From NCBI GenBank assembly GCA_965243695.1, contig CBDEWC010000047.1, forward strand, positions 248,001 through 312,000: 64,000 nucleotides of DNA, in the 5' to 3' direction. The stretch's first letter is position 1, and each line of letters begins with the position of its first letter. The stretch comes from JAKVCB01 sp965243695. GTDB lineage: Bacteria > Planctomycetota > Planctomycetia > Pirellulales > Lacipirellulaceae. Of the stretch, positions 45,812 to 54,171 are shown piece after piece. The notes under the pieces are model-generated. The model was not told the origin of the DNA and ran no database searches. It saw only the letters and a list, made by a program, of their open reading frames with translations. The position numbers and the translations under genes are program-made.

Positions 45812-46380
45812 GGGTGGCTGATCTCAGGCTCGTTGAAGGTTCGCACGGCCGTTCGCATTTGCGATGCAGAATCGGCGCCAATTTGAACCGTGGCGGTAAC
45901 GCCCGTGTTGAAATAGGACTCCTGCCCGGCGTTGTCGTGTGCGATTCGCGTGTGGTAAGTCAGTGTGAACATGTGCACGTTGGCGATCACCGTGGTAAGG
46001 AGACTACCGTTGAATGCCCGCTGGAGCGGGTCTCCAGGAATACCAGACCATTCATAGCGGATGGTTTCGGCAGCGGCATCACTGGTGATGTCGGAAATTG
46101 CAAACTCGATCACGGTTTCCGTATTTACGGTCTCGTTGAAGGCCACTGCATATTGAAGTTCTCTTGTAAGTTCAAAAATTGCTTTGCAGCCTTCGTTCGC
46201 CTCGTAAAAGGGTCCGACATCCACGTCAGCAGCCTTCAGCGCCAGGTAGGTTGACGACGAGAGTCCTACGAGCAGGATAGATGAAACGGTGATACTGACC
46301 AAAAGTTCCAGTAGAGTCGTACCCCGACGGCGGCGTCTGTGAGCGGTTGACGTTTGTATTGGTGGTAGATGGTAGATCAT
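45808..46380 (-). CDS. PilW/GspJ-like minor pseudopilin
   Basis: 190 residues with leader RRRRG followed by 'TTLLELLVSITVSSILLVGL', the +5 Glu in place. The following region 'YEANEGCKAIFELTRELQYAV' fits the PilW/GspJ family. It overlaps both neighbouring genes by 4 bp. Minor pseudopilins like this prime filament assembly at the inner-membrane platform. Confidence 0.82.
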   Translation of the reverse strand: MIYHLPPIQTSTAHRRRRRGTTLLELLVSITVSSILLVGLSSSTYLALKAADVDVGPFYEANEGCKAIFELTRELQYAVAFNETVNTETVIEFAISDITSDAAAETIRYEWSGIPGDPLQRAFNGSLLTTVIANVHMFTLTYHTRIAHDNAGQESYFNTGVTATVQIGADSASQMRTAVRTFNEPEISHP

Positions 46381-46913
46381 GGCAAGGTAACCCCCGTCGT
46401 CAAATCGTCAATCGGAATCGTCTTTTTGTGGGTTCCTGAGGAAACGACGATTGATCCCCTGCTATCTGGAATTCCGTTGAAGTCGAAAATTACAACCGAG
46501 TCACCTCCGAAGCTGGCGGATTCGATCGAGGCGCCATAAGGATAGGCGGACAGGTCGACCTCGTAGTTTGGAGTTGCTCCATTCAAACCGGGTACACCTG
46601 TTAGCTCATAGGTAGACGATGCAAGTTGGAATTGCACCGCCACATTGGAACTGGTCGCAATGGCATGTTTGCGGGCAAGCTTCAAATCGGAAATGACGCG
46701 GTTGGCTGCCGCATCGCGCCGACAGGCGTGCAATGCGCCGGTAAATTGTGGCAGTGCGACAGCTGCCAAAATCCCCAGGATCAGTACGGTCACAACTGTG
46801 TCGATCATAGTAAAGCCCTTGCGCCAAAAAGCGATCGGTAGAGCGTCCGGCAGTCTCTGTGGCGAGTGTCGGGCGACGCAATTGGACATCAGGGAGGGGG
46901 ATGAAGGCATCAA
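46377..46913 (-). CDS. FimT/GspH-like minor pseudopilin
   Basis: 178 residues; leader ends RKG and the helix begins 'FTMIDTVVTVLILGILAAVA'. The +5 position is Asp rather than the near-invariant Glu. Downstream 'ANRVISDLKLARKHAIATSSNVAVQF' is the GspH/FimT signature. It is the first gene of the minor pseudopilin block. The start is uncertain: codons at 46913, 46910 and 46889 are all in frame. Confidence 0.84.
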   Translation of the reverse strand: MMPSSPSLMSNCVARHSPQRLPDALPIAFWRKGFTMIDTVVTVLILGILAAVALPQFTGALHACRRDAAANRVISDLKLARKHAIATSSNVAVQFQLASSTYELTGVPGLNGATPNYEVDLSAYPYGASIESASFGGDSVVIFDFNGIPDSRGSIVVSSGTHKKTIPIDDLTTGVTLP

Positions 46914-47266
46914 CAGTACCTTTGGGTTCCAATACGCAGGATCATGGGCTGTAGGCTCTGTTCAAGGCATGCGGCATGCGGGTCTGGCTTTACCAGCCGA
47001 GACCCGTTGCACCAACCGGCCCGTTGCACTAACCGGCCCGTTGCACTAACCGGCCCGTTGCACTAACCGGCAGGTGCATAGATATCTTGCCGTGCCTTCA
47101 GCCACAAATATGCAAGGAGTGGCCGCTTAACTTTACCTTGCAGACAAGCTCTGCTGAGTGCGAGCTGAAGAGATCTGTTTTTTGAGAACCGTTGTACCGG
47201 TTTGACGGGTTGTATCAATGATCCCGGTTATCGTGGTGTGGCTGCGAGGTTTGTTTGCTGCTTGCC
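46914..47266. other. intergenic region holding a 17-bp tandem repeat
   Basis: 353 bp between the minor pseudopilin operon and a PEP-CTERM gene, both on the minus strand. Apart from the repeat array (separate entry) nothing is seen. It must contain the promoter of the pseudopilin block. Confidence 0.45.
47003..47070. repeat. four 17-bp tandem repeats
   Basis: The unit cccgttgcactaaccgg is present at 47020, 47037 and 47054 without mismatch, plus a first copy at 47003 with one change. It lies about 90 bp upstream of the FimT-like start, so it could affect its promoter. Confidence 0.95.
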
Positions 47267-47899
47267 TTATGCGCAGCAAGTCAGCGGTCGATAGCGGGGA
47301 TAAAGCATGCCACTGAGCAGGGCTATTGAAAGCATTAGAGTTGTCGGTTCAGGGATCGCTACAACCGATAACGTGAGACTACCGAAATTCGAGGTTTGGG
47401 TATTGGTACCGGAATACGGTAAGCCATTCGGAGCCAGTTGGTTGATGTCGATGTTCAAGTTAAAAGTGCCGGCCAATGTAAAGGCATCGCCATTTTCGAC
47501 ATCAAGGGGGCCATTTAAATTCAGGATAAAATCATCGTTCAAATTGGACCCGCCATTCACAAGAGACAAAAATTTTCCGGTCTGACTGGTCGACCTTGTT
47601 GTGTTTGTAATGGCCAGTCCCCCGGATGGGATCAATGGGTAGTCAGTCTCGGTGACGTAATCAAGAAAGTTGTTCCAGGAAAGGCTGGAGGTGACGGCGC
47701 CACCGAACCCGGTGATGGTGTCCGATCCGTGAAAGGTCCAATCGGTGACTCCCGTACTACGAATTCCCGTGACATCGACCCGGAGCGCACCGCTGGCAGG
47801 TTGAGGGGGGGTCAGTCCCAACAGCAAGACGCCGAAGGTTGCTGGCAGGATCAAAAAGCAACGGTGGCTTTTGAAAGTGATTTTCCACAGGCGCCCCAT
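47267..47899 (-). CDS. PEP-CTERM secreted protein
   Basis: 210 residues with a signal peptide (about 13-37, ending near PASGA). The C-terminus has the exosortase sorting tail: 'AIPEPTTLMLSIALLSGML' followed by basic residues. The middle is a Gly/Asn/Thr-rich beta domain ('NLNDDFILNLNGPLDVENGDAFTLAGTF') without recognised family. It is presumably processed by an exosortase and anchored or released at the surface. The exosortase is not in this window. Confidence 0.82.
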   Translation of the reverse strand: MGRLWKITFKSHRCFLILPATFGVLLLGLTPPQPASGALRVDVTGIRSTGVTDWTFHGSDTITGFGGAVTSSLSWNNFLDYVTETDYPLIPSGGLAITNTTRSTSQTGKFLSLVNGGSNLNDDFILNLNGPLDVENGDAFTLAGTFNLNIDINQLAPNGLPYSGTNTQTSNFGSLTLSVVAIPEPTTLMLSIALLSGMLYPRYRPLTCCA

Positions 47900-48739
47900 G
47901 CCAAACTCCTTGTATTGGTGCGTTGGAGGTTTGAACTTGTCAGAGTTTATTTTGTTCAGGTTGGAAGAATGATCAAAGCCACGTTAAAAGTGGCAGGATG
48001 AACGAGCGTGGCGTGATTCATGATGGAAGTTACCTTGTCGTGATCCAAAATGATCTAGGCTCGAGGTCGCTGTCCCACGGGATGACCAGTATACGTAGGT
48101 TGGGCTGGGTGTCCAGCCAGCCTGTTGGCAAGATCGAGAAAAACCAACGGGGTGGAGCATGTTGCTGCTGGAAAACGATGGTTAAACTGGCAATTACTGG
48201 CGAGGCGGAGATGCGCGCTTTGTGCCTGGATGGCAGCTTCGCTTGGCAGGTTGACGTGGGCTGGACTTTTGATTTCGGCCTCACTTAGAATTTTCCACAA
48301 ATCCTCCATGGCCATCTGAATGATAGGCGTGTTATTTTCGTCCTCCCAGGTTGAGATGTGGTTGGCGTAATTTGGAGTTCCTCTATGGTTGAAGTGGACG
48401 GGACGCCCTTCTTTTTTGTGAGTATGGATTTGTGCAACAAATGGCCGCGACCGTGTAAGGCTGTGATGGGGTGTGGGCGGAATGCAAGTGGTCTTTTGGA
48501 CCGGTGGCGACAGCACTATTTGCGGTATCAGTAGCCGTACAATCGGTAGAACAAGAGAACCGGTGTCGCGACAAGACTGGCAAGCATTCATCCTGTAGGT
48601 AAAATAACGGCCCCTGTAATTTGAACTTTTGTTTTTGATAGGACCGCTGGTCAAATGTCGTGAAGCGCTGAGGCAAATAGGCTGCGAACTGACCCGCGAT
48701 TTGGTTTCAACGAAAAGCCAATTCTCCATACCTGGTTAA
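47900..48739. other. 840-bp region without a supported gene
   Basis: Lies between the divergently transcribed PEP-CTERM and HAD genes. A 224-codon open frame on the minus strand (48055-48729) exists but has unusual composition and no recognised domain, so I do not call it. No RNA gene was recognised. Confidence 0.4.
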
Positions 48740-49723
48740 ATGATGATGGATTACTCTTGGCAGACAATTCCTCGTGAAGAGGATGAGTTGCCCATTGTTC
48801 TGGTCGATGTCGACGGGACAATGCGTGGGGACGTTTTGCCGATGATCCGCATGGTTCGCCTGCTGATACCAAACTACATCAAGAAACTCACGTTTCAGGA
48901 ACCAGTCAATGCCCACAAGGCATTGAAATTTTTGGTCAATATCACAAAATTATGGGCGTTACGGACGATTTATAGTGAGCAGAGGCGTCGTTACAAACAT
49001 CTGTTTTCGGAACTTCACACTCTCGCAGCTGCGGTTCTTGAAGGAACGGAAGTCGAAGCACTTCGCAGCAACTACCGCACGCACTTGTTGCGCGTCAAAC
49101 GGTTGTGGCATGCTGGGGCGGTCAACCTGTTGCGACGGTTAACAGCCAATTCGAATGTCGTGCTTGTGACCGGTTCTGAGCAGGTGCAAACTGAGGAATG
49201 TGTTCGCCTGCTGGCTGACCAGGGAGTTTTGACCAGGCGGATTTTTGTCCGGGGAAGTCTCTACGGAGTTGATCAGGTGAGTCAAAAGTTTACCGGGAAA
49301 ATCGATCACCTTAACGTGACGATTGACGGAAAACGCGACGTTGTAAGGCCGATAGTTCAGCAGAGTGGCGAGCGAATTATGGCGGCCATTGGGAACAGTC
49401 GTCCCGATCGGGCCCTGTTCGAAGCGGTGAGGCCCAAAGGTCTGAATGTATTGGTTTGCCCAGGTGCTGTGTTTCGGGCGCGCAAAGAGAGGGCATTTGT
49501 AATCCGCAAGCTGCGACGGAGCGGTTATCGACTGGTTTGGAATGTAGCCGACTGGGTAAACGCAGGGCAAAGCCAGATTAACACTAGTGACAAGGGAACC
49601 CAACCAGTGCTTGCCACCGACTCGGGTTTTCAGGCGTTGTTGGAAAACGAACAGTTGGCAGCACTCTACCCTGAAATCCTATTGGAACGCGCGGCGGAAA
49701 CGCAGATAGATGCGAGTTTGTAA
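48740..49723 (+). CDS. HAD-superfamily phosphatase-like protein
   Basis: 327 residues. HAD motif I is VDVDGT with D23 and D25, motif II is VTGS (about 143-146), motif III is likely K198 in 'DGKRD', and motif IV is GNSRPD (218-223). The cap is the long helical insert between motifs I and II, as in the phosphoserine-phosphatase-like class. Catalytically complete, so it should hydrolyse a phosphate monoester. The substrate is unknown. No signal peptide. No operon partner. Confidence 0.8.
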   Translation: MMMDYSWQTIPREEDELPIVLVDVDGTMRGDVLPMIRMVRLLIPNYIKKLTFQEPVNAHKALKFLVNITKLWALRTIYSEQRRRYKHLFSELHTLAAAVLEGTEVEALRSNYRTHLLRVKRLWHAGAVNLLRRLTANSNVVLVTGSEQVQTEECVRLLADQGVLTRRIFVRGSLYGVDQVSQKFTGKIDHLNVTIDGKRDVVRPIVQQSGERIMAAIGNSRPDRALFEAVRPKGLNVLVCPGAVFRARKERAFVIRKLRRSGYRLVWNVADWVNAGQSQINTSDKGTQPVLATDSGFQALLENEQLAALYPEILLERAAETQIDASL

Positions 49724-50358
49724 ATTGACCTTGAGAAGATGCTGGCGCGCATCTGGCTTGGAATTTTTCAGAAAGTAAAAAGCAGGCTTGCTCGAATTGC
49801 AGGGTCGAAAGTTGATGGAAAAACAGGCTGCCTAACGACCTGTCATTGCACACCAGTTGGTGCGTGCTTTCTTCGAGAAGCAAGCGGCCCTCTGATTGTA
49901 TTTTCGATGGGAGTACAGAAACATAAGTTGTTGGCTTCTTTACGACTGGTTTTGACGTTGGCGCCAAAATCACCTGCTATCGATGGTAATGGTGTATTAA
50001 GGTGCGCAGCGTGGGCCAGCTGCTCTTTGTAAGTTGTCCTCCATAGGTGCTCCCATGCGACGAAAATCTTTGCCAGCAGCTTGTCTCTCGATTTGCCTGT
50101 GCTATCACTGCATCCACGAAGAGGTCTGGTGACCCGTCGTGTAAAAAGTGTGGATGATGCCAACGGAGGCCCCGCTATTTTGGTGGAGTGAAGCCTTTTG
50201 GGTTCTTTCAGGGACTGCAGATCTCGTCCAGGTATTTTGTGCAAACCACAAATATTCTCCCTTTGGCTGTTTTGGGGGGCAGTTTTAAACGATACCAATA
50301 CCATTGAAACCCTTGGCTCTTCCTTTTGCTCCTCTTTTCTTCATGTTGAGTTGGTCCC
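49724..50358. other. intergenic region, nothing recognised
   Basis: 635 bp between two plus-strand genes. Short frames on either strand lack family content. No repeat, terminator or RNA gene was recognised. Confidence 0.4.
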
Positions 50359-51291
50359 ATGCGACGTTGCTGGTTTTTAATACCGCTGTTTGCCAGCCTG
50401 TTAGTTGCTGTCGATGCGCATCGGTGGCTTGAAGCTGCTGAGCCATGTGCGGACTGTTGTTTGTTTCCAAAGTCTGCGTGTTGTTCGTCGGGACGCGGTT
50501 GCAAACGTTGTAATCCTGGGACGTTATTGCAATGGAGTTACGGGACCAGTTTTTCAGGTGGTCCTGATCTCAATGAGCCACTCATCACGGATCGGCCCGA
50601 CTTTACCGAAGCGGCATCAACCGTGGGGCGTGGTGTGTCTCAGTTAGAAATGGGATATACCTACACGTATGATGAGGAGAATGGTAGAGCCGTTAAATCG
50701 CACTCGTACGGGGAGTTTTTGATTCGCCAGGGAATTCTTGTCGACTGGCTTGAACTTCGTCTCGCCCTCAATCCCGTGGATGAGACCGATACGTTTGGGG
50801 AACTCACAGGTTCTGGAACGGAAGACCTTTACTTTGGATTCAAAATTGGTTTAACGCCCCAGGAAGGGATTTTGCCTGAGATGGCATTGATTCCTCAAAT
50901 GACCATGCCAACAGGAAGTGATGATTTGTCTGCAGAAGAATGGTTGTTGGGTTTGAACTGGCTCTATAGTTGGGAGATCAACGACGTCGTTTCGTTTGGT
51001 GGATCGACTCAAGGTAATCGTGCGGTCGATGAGACCGACCAGTCGTACACGGAATTTGCCCAATCGTTGACCATTGGAATCAGTTTGCTGGATGATTTGG
51101 GATTCTATTCAGAATGGTATGGACTGTTTCCACATTCGGCAGATGTTGCACCGGTGGAGCACTATTACAACGGTGGCTTTACATTGCTGCTCAATAACAA
51201 CATACAGCTTGATGTCCGCGCAGGTCTTGGGCTCACCAGAGAATCTGACGATTACTTCGTCGGGACAGGAATTACCATCCGAATTCCGTAA
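50359..51291 (+). CDS. outer-membrane transporter-like beta-barrel protein (MetA-pathway family)
   Basis: 310 residues with a signal peptide (about 4-20). A cysteine-rich segment follows (seven Cys between residues 30 and 51). The rest shows alternating strand patterns of an outer-membrane barrel: 'ITDRPDFTEAASTVGRGVSQLEMGY'-type start, 'TEDLYFGFKIGL', 'ALIPQMTMPTGSD', 'YYNGGFTLLLNNNIQLDVRA' and a terminal aromatic-poor strand 'FVGTGITIRI'. This matches the 'putative MetA-pathway of phenol degradation' transporter family common in planctomycetes. Substrate unknown; stands alone. Confidence 0.75.
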   Translation: MRRCWFLIPLFASLLVAVDAHRWLEAAEPCADCCLFPKSACCSSGRGCKRCNPGTLLQWSYGTSFSGGPDLNEPLITDRPDFTEAASTVGRGVSQLEMGYTYTYDEENGRAVKSHSYGEFLIRQGILVDWLELRLALNPVDETDTFGELTGSGTEDLYFGFKIGLTPQEGILPEMALIPQMTMPTGSDDLSAEEWLLGLNWLYSWEINDVVSFGGSTQGNRAVDETDQSYTEFAQSLTIGISLLDDLGFYSEWYGLFPHSADVAPVEHYYNGGFTLLLNNNIQLDVRAGLGLTRESDDYFVGTGITIRIP

Positions 51292-51726
51292 GTCAGTGCG
51301 TGCCTGGTTCAGAAGTTGAGCCCGCATTTCTAGCCAATGACTTCAGACAGCCGTGTTCTCAAGGGGCTGGTTTTGGAACGGTTGCATTGGAGCGTGTCCT
51401 TGTTGCCCAAAACGTGATTTGTTCTGGCTAGAGGTCTTCTCGGACCATTGTTGGCTGGGGAGACAATACAGGGCCCACTGTCTGGACGCTCCGTTCTTCA
51501 GAAAGGGAGAGTACCCCAACCCCACACGTTACCGAAACCGTCGTGGAGTCAAGCTCTCAACGAAACCTATCCTGCCTGAACATTTGCCGTAGCCGACCAG
51601 TACGACCAGTGAGTCAGAGTCCGTTGCTGTCGGGCCCTGAGGTGGTAACGGACAAACATCGCACGAGGGAGTCTCTTCGTCATTAATAATTTCAGCCAGG
51701 CTGGTGACCGTGTAGACTTGGAGGAT
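51292..51726. other. intergenic region between convergent genes
   Basis: 435 bp between the stops of the outer-membrane protein gene and the selenoprotein-like gene. Nothing recognised. Confidence 0.4.
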
Positions 51727-52572
51727 CTAACGTGTTGTGCTGGAAGACAATCTGTGTCGCATGCGAAGTGGCAAAGAGGCCGTGACCAACAGGGCCAATA
51801 GGAGGGTAGCTGGTTCGGGCACAGAGGCTACCCCTGAACCGCTGGCGATAGATTCATCGAAGTGCGCTTTCCAGAGCTGGTAGTCAGCCTGTACAACAGT
51901 CGCTGCACCCGAACCATTGCCTTGAAGGGCTGCAGCAGTCAGGTTCAGGTTGTCTTTCCACACGGTGTAGTCGGCCGCATCGACATTGCCGTCCACGTTA
52001 TAGTCGCCTACAGCAGTTGGAACTGAGGCAGTATCGAGGAAGATTCCTTTGAGCGCATCGTACACGGCCGAGTCTCGCAGGTCGTAGGTGGTCAGGCTTA
52101 CAGCCCCAATTGCCACGTTGGCGGTATCCAGGATTACCACGTCACGGTACCCAACCCCCCAACTTGTCCAGACGTCGTCGCCACTGTCGGGGGTGACATC
52201 CTGTAACCAGGGAATATCCCGCCCCGAGGTGACCGAAGCGTTTCCACTCTCTCGTCCTACCGCGTTGATCCCCAGGATCTGGATATCAAGATCGGGGTAG
52301 TTGGCGTCGAGGTCATTTTGCATCTGGTCGAGGTATCCAAACTGGATACTGCAATAGCCTCACGTAGCGTGTCCAAAATACCAGCCGGAAACCTGGCCCA
52401 GATAGTCGCGTGGAGAAACAGGCTGGTCATAGCTCGAAGAGGTCAAGTTGACGTCTGTCAGGGTGAAGTCGGGCACCATTTCGGCACGGCTTGCGACAGG
52501 CAAGACAACACCGAGGATCCACCAACCGGCCAAGGGCCAGACCTTCATGTGATTCTTGACAGTTGAATTCAT
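51727..52572 (-). CDS. thioredoxin-like PEP-CTERM protein with in-frame TGA read as selenocysteine (UxxC)
   Basis: If the TGA at 52360-52362 is read through, one frame runs 281 residues from 52572. Standard translation splits it into two pieces. Order: signal peptide (~12-30), peroxiredoxin/thioredoxin-like start 'VPDFTLTDVNLTSSSYDQ', then 'GWYFGHAT-U71-G-Y-C74', then 'LDIQILGINAVG', 'GYRDVVILDTANVAIGAVSL', a dockerin-like module ('GDYNVDGNVDAADYTVWKDN' and a second short repeat), and a PEP-CTERM tail ('VPEPATLLLALLVTASLPLR'). U71 falls on the first redox position of a CxxC motif. The frame is open for 210 codons after the TGA, and a hairpin lies 10 nt downstream. Alternatives are a recent nonsense mutation of TGC/TGT or a sequencing error. 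The selenocysteine machinery is not in this window. Confidence 0.75.
52333..52349 (-). promoter_or_regulatory. SECIS-like hairpin downstream of the in-frame TGA
   Basis: In the mRNA, GUAUCC-AGUUU-GGAUAC forms a perfect six-pair stem with a five-base loop containing GU. It starts 10 nt after the UGA. Bacterial SECIS elements have a short stem of about 17 nt with an apical GU at about 11 nt from the UGA, recognised by SelB. The lower stem is weak (a few pairs after a two-base mismatch). It lies within the coding frame, as expected for bacteria. Confidence 0.65.
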
Positions 52573-53063
52573 TCGTTTCTCGCTTCTCGCTATTTTTGGG
52601 ATAATTAAAAGAGCAGCAGAGAGCACCGGCCGTTGGTTGGGTCTTGTCTTGTGCAGTTATCTAAAGCCCCAGCGTTCATTGTACATCACATTCGTTCTAC
52701 ACCAGGGTTTGGAGCAAAAAAATACGGTCCCTGCCGATTTCACCGGTTTTCAGGTTCATGCGGATCGCCTCAAGGTGCATCCCTTGGAGGGAGTTGAACC
52801 GTTGTCAAAAATCCCTGTCCCAATACGATTTTCTGGCCAAAACGGCGGGCAACTTTGCGACCTCTGGTTGACCACGCCTCACGGTGGGACCCTAAGCCAG
52901 TAGAAAGAATCTGTGCAGCTCGACATTTTGCCTTGCGACAAAAAACGTCTCCAAAAATAGGTGCAACACGCGATGGCGTTTTATGTGGTGTTAACACGTT
53001 ACACGACATCGCTTGCGGTTGTTTTTTGACCGAGGATGAGAATGGGAACACAACCATCTTCCA
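52573..53063. other. intergenic region, nothing recognised
   Basis: 491 bp between two minus-strand PEP-CTERM genes. It must hold the selenoprotein-like gene's promoter. No convincing frame. Confidence 0.4.
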
Positions 53064-53675
53064 CTAACGGTGTCGCAGGCGAAACGGCATGGCGGCCAGG
53101 GACAGAATGGCCAGGAGGAAGGTGGCCGGTTCGGGGACTTCGGTAACGTTTATTAACAGACCGATAGGAACCGCTGGTGCGATATCGAGATGATCTTCGC
53201 TTCGGATAATACCAATCCAAGTGTCTAAAGTTGGTATGTAGTCGTCGAAATAGCGATGACTGGTCATATGCCATTCGTCATCGGGTGGTTCGCCAACTCT
53301 TTCTATATAAGTCAGGTCATTGTTATATACGGGGAACCGCCGAAAAGCGGTGTAGTCAAAGGGTACAGACATGAGGTACGCGGGTGAATTCGCCAATGCA
53401 GGGATTTCAAGGACTTGGTCAAAACTGATCACATCCTCCCAGTCATATTGACCGTCTTCGTGCGAGACCCACGTAAATTCATAATTGTCGACCACTGTTT
53501 TCTGCATCACCGCATAGGCCGTCTGTGAACTGAACCAGACGCAGGCAGCCATCAAGGCAAGCGGTGGGACAAAGTCCCTGGAGAACCTACCTGAACGACG
53601 CAACAACGATCGCAGTCGGTGTGGCACCGAGTGAACTTCCTTCACGGAAAAATCTGCACGCACGGACATTACCAT
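53064..53675 (-). CDS. PEP-CTERM secreted protein
   Basis: 203 residues. A basic N-terminal region is followed by a hydrophobic segment (about 35-55, ending AYA) read as a signal peptide. The C-terminus is 'VPEPATFLLAILSLAAMPFRLRHR', a clear exosortase sorting tail. The middle is rich in aromatic and acidic residues ('YEFTWVSHEDGQYDWEDVISF') and has no recognised family. The tail is very like that of the selenoprotein-like neighbour. Confidence 0.82.
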   Translation of the reverse strand: MVMSVRADFSVKEVHSVPHRLRSLLRRSGRFSRDFVPPLALMAACVWFSSQTAYAVMQKTVVDNYEFTWVSHEDGQYDWEDVISFDQVLEIPALANSPAYLMSVPFDYTAFRRFPVYNNDLTYIERVGEPPDDEWHMTSHRYFDDYIPTLDTWIGIIRSEDHLDIAPAVPIGLLINVTEVPEPATFLLAILSLAAMPFRLRHR

Positions 53676-54171
53676 TCTCCCCCAAGACTCGTGATAAGGA
53701 TTCTAGAAAGTGACTCAAGAGATAGCTCAACGACCCGACAGGCTCACCCGCTTTGAGACCGAGGTCGACCTAGCGGCCCTCTTTCCCGATGGCCAAACTC
53801 CTTTTAGGACCGATCCGGCCGCGACGCCGGAGAAATATGGCAGCGGGCCAGTTGCAGCAAAATCCCAGAACGAGAGGCGTGTTGTCTTTTTGATTGCGCC
53901 TGCTGGCCAACCGAGAAACGTAGAAAAATCCGCGGTCTCCTCAAAAAAGTGGCGAAAAAACCAGCGGCTTTTTCAAAAATGCTCCGTTTGTTCGACAGAA
54001 AACCCATCCAGCAAGTTCTGGCCGGATGGTCAGCAGGGAAAAATGCCCCACTGGTTCCCGCAAACCGAGAACTGGCACACGGGTTGCTTTTAGGAAAGAT
54101 CCGTCTTCTACAGGCGCGACCGCCTGGTGGACTTTTGTTTCCGAGAGTTTTCCAACCGAAGGAGTAGGATG
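53676..54171. other. divergent promoter region, no supported gene
   Basis: 496 bp between the divergent PEP-CTERM and PDZ genes. A 127-codon plus-strand frame (53710-54093) has no recognisable domain and atypical composition. No other feature seen. Confidence 0.4.

Noticed and set aside
47003..47070. CRISPR array
   Set aside because: The 17-bp units are contiguous with no spacers, and no cas genes are present. The 15-bp array at 16895-16984 fails for the same reason.
48055..48729. 224-codon open frame on the minus strand
   Set aside because: Long but with no recognised domain, unusual composition (many Pro, Thr, Ser, His), no clear ribosome site and no neighbours on that strand. It may be chance in a stop-poor region.
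51727..52323. 198-residue stand-alone protein starting at an internal ATG
   Set aside because: It would lack the signal peptide and the redox motif. The frame is continuous with the upstream 70 codons through a TGA that fits selenocysteine, so one gene is more likely.
53710..54093. 127-codon plus-strand frame upstream of the PDZ gene
   Set aside because: No domain, no ribosome site, odd composition; lies in the divergent promoter region.
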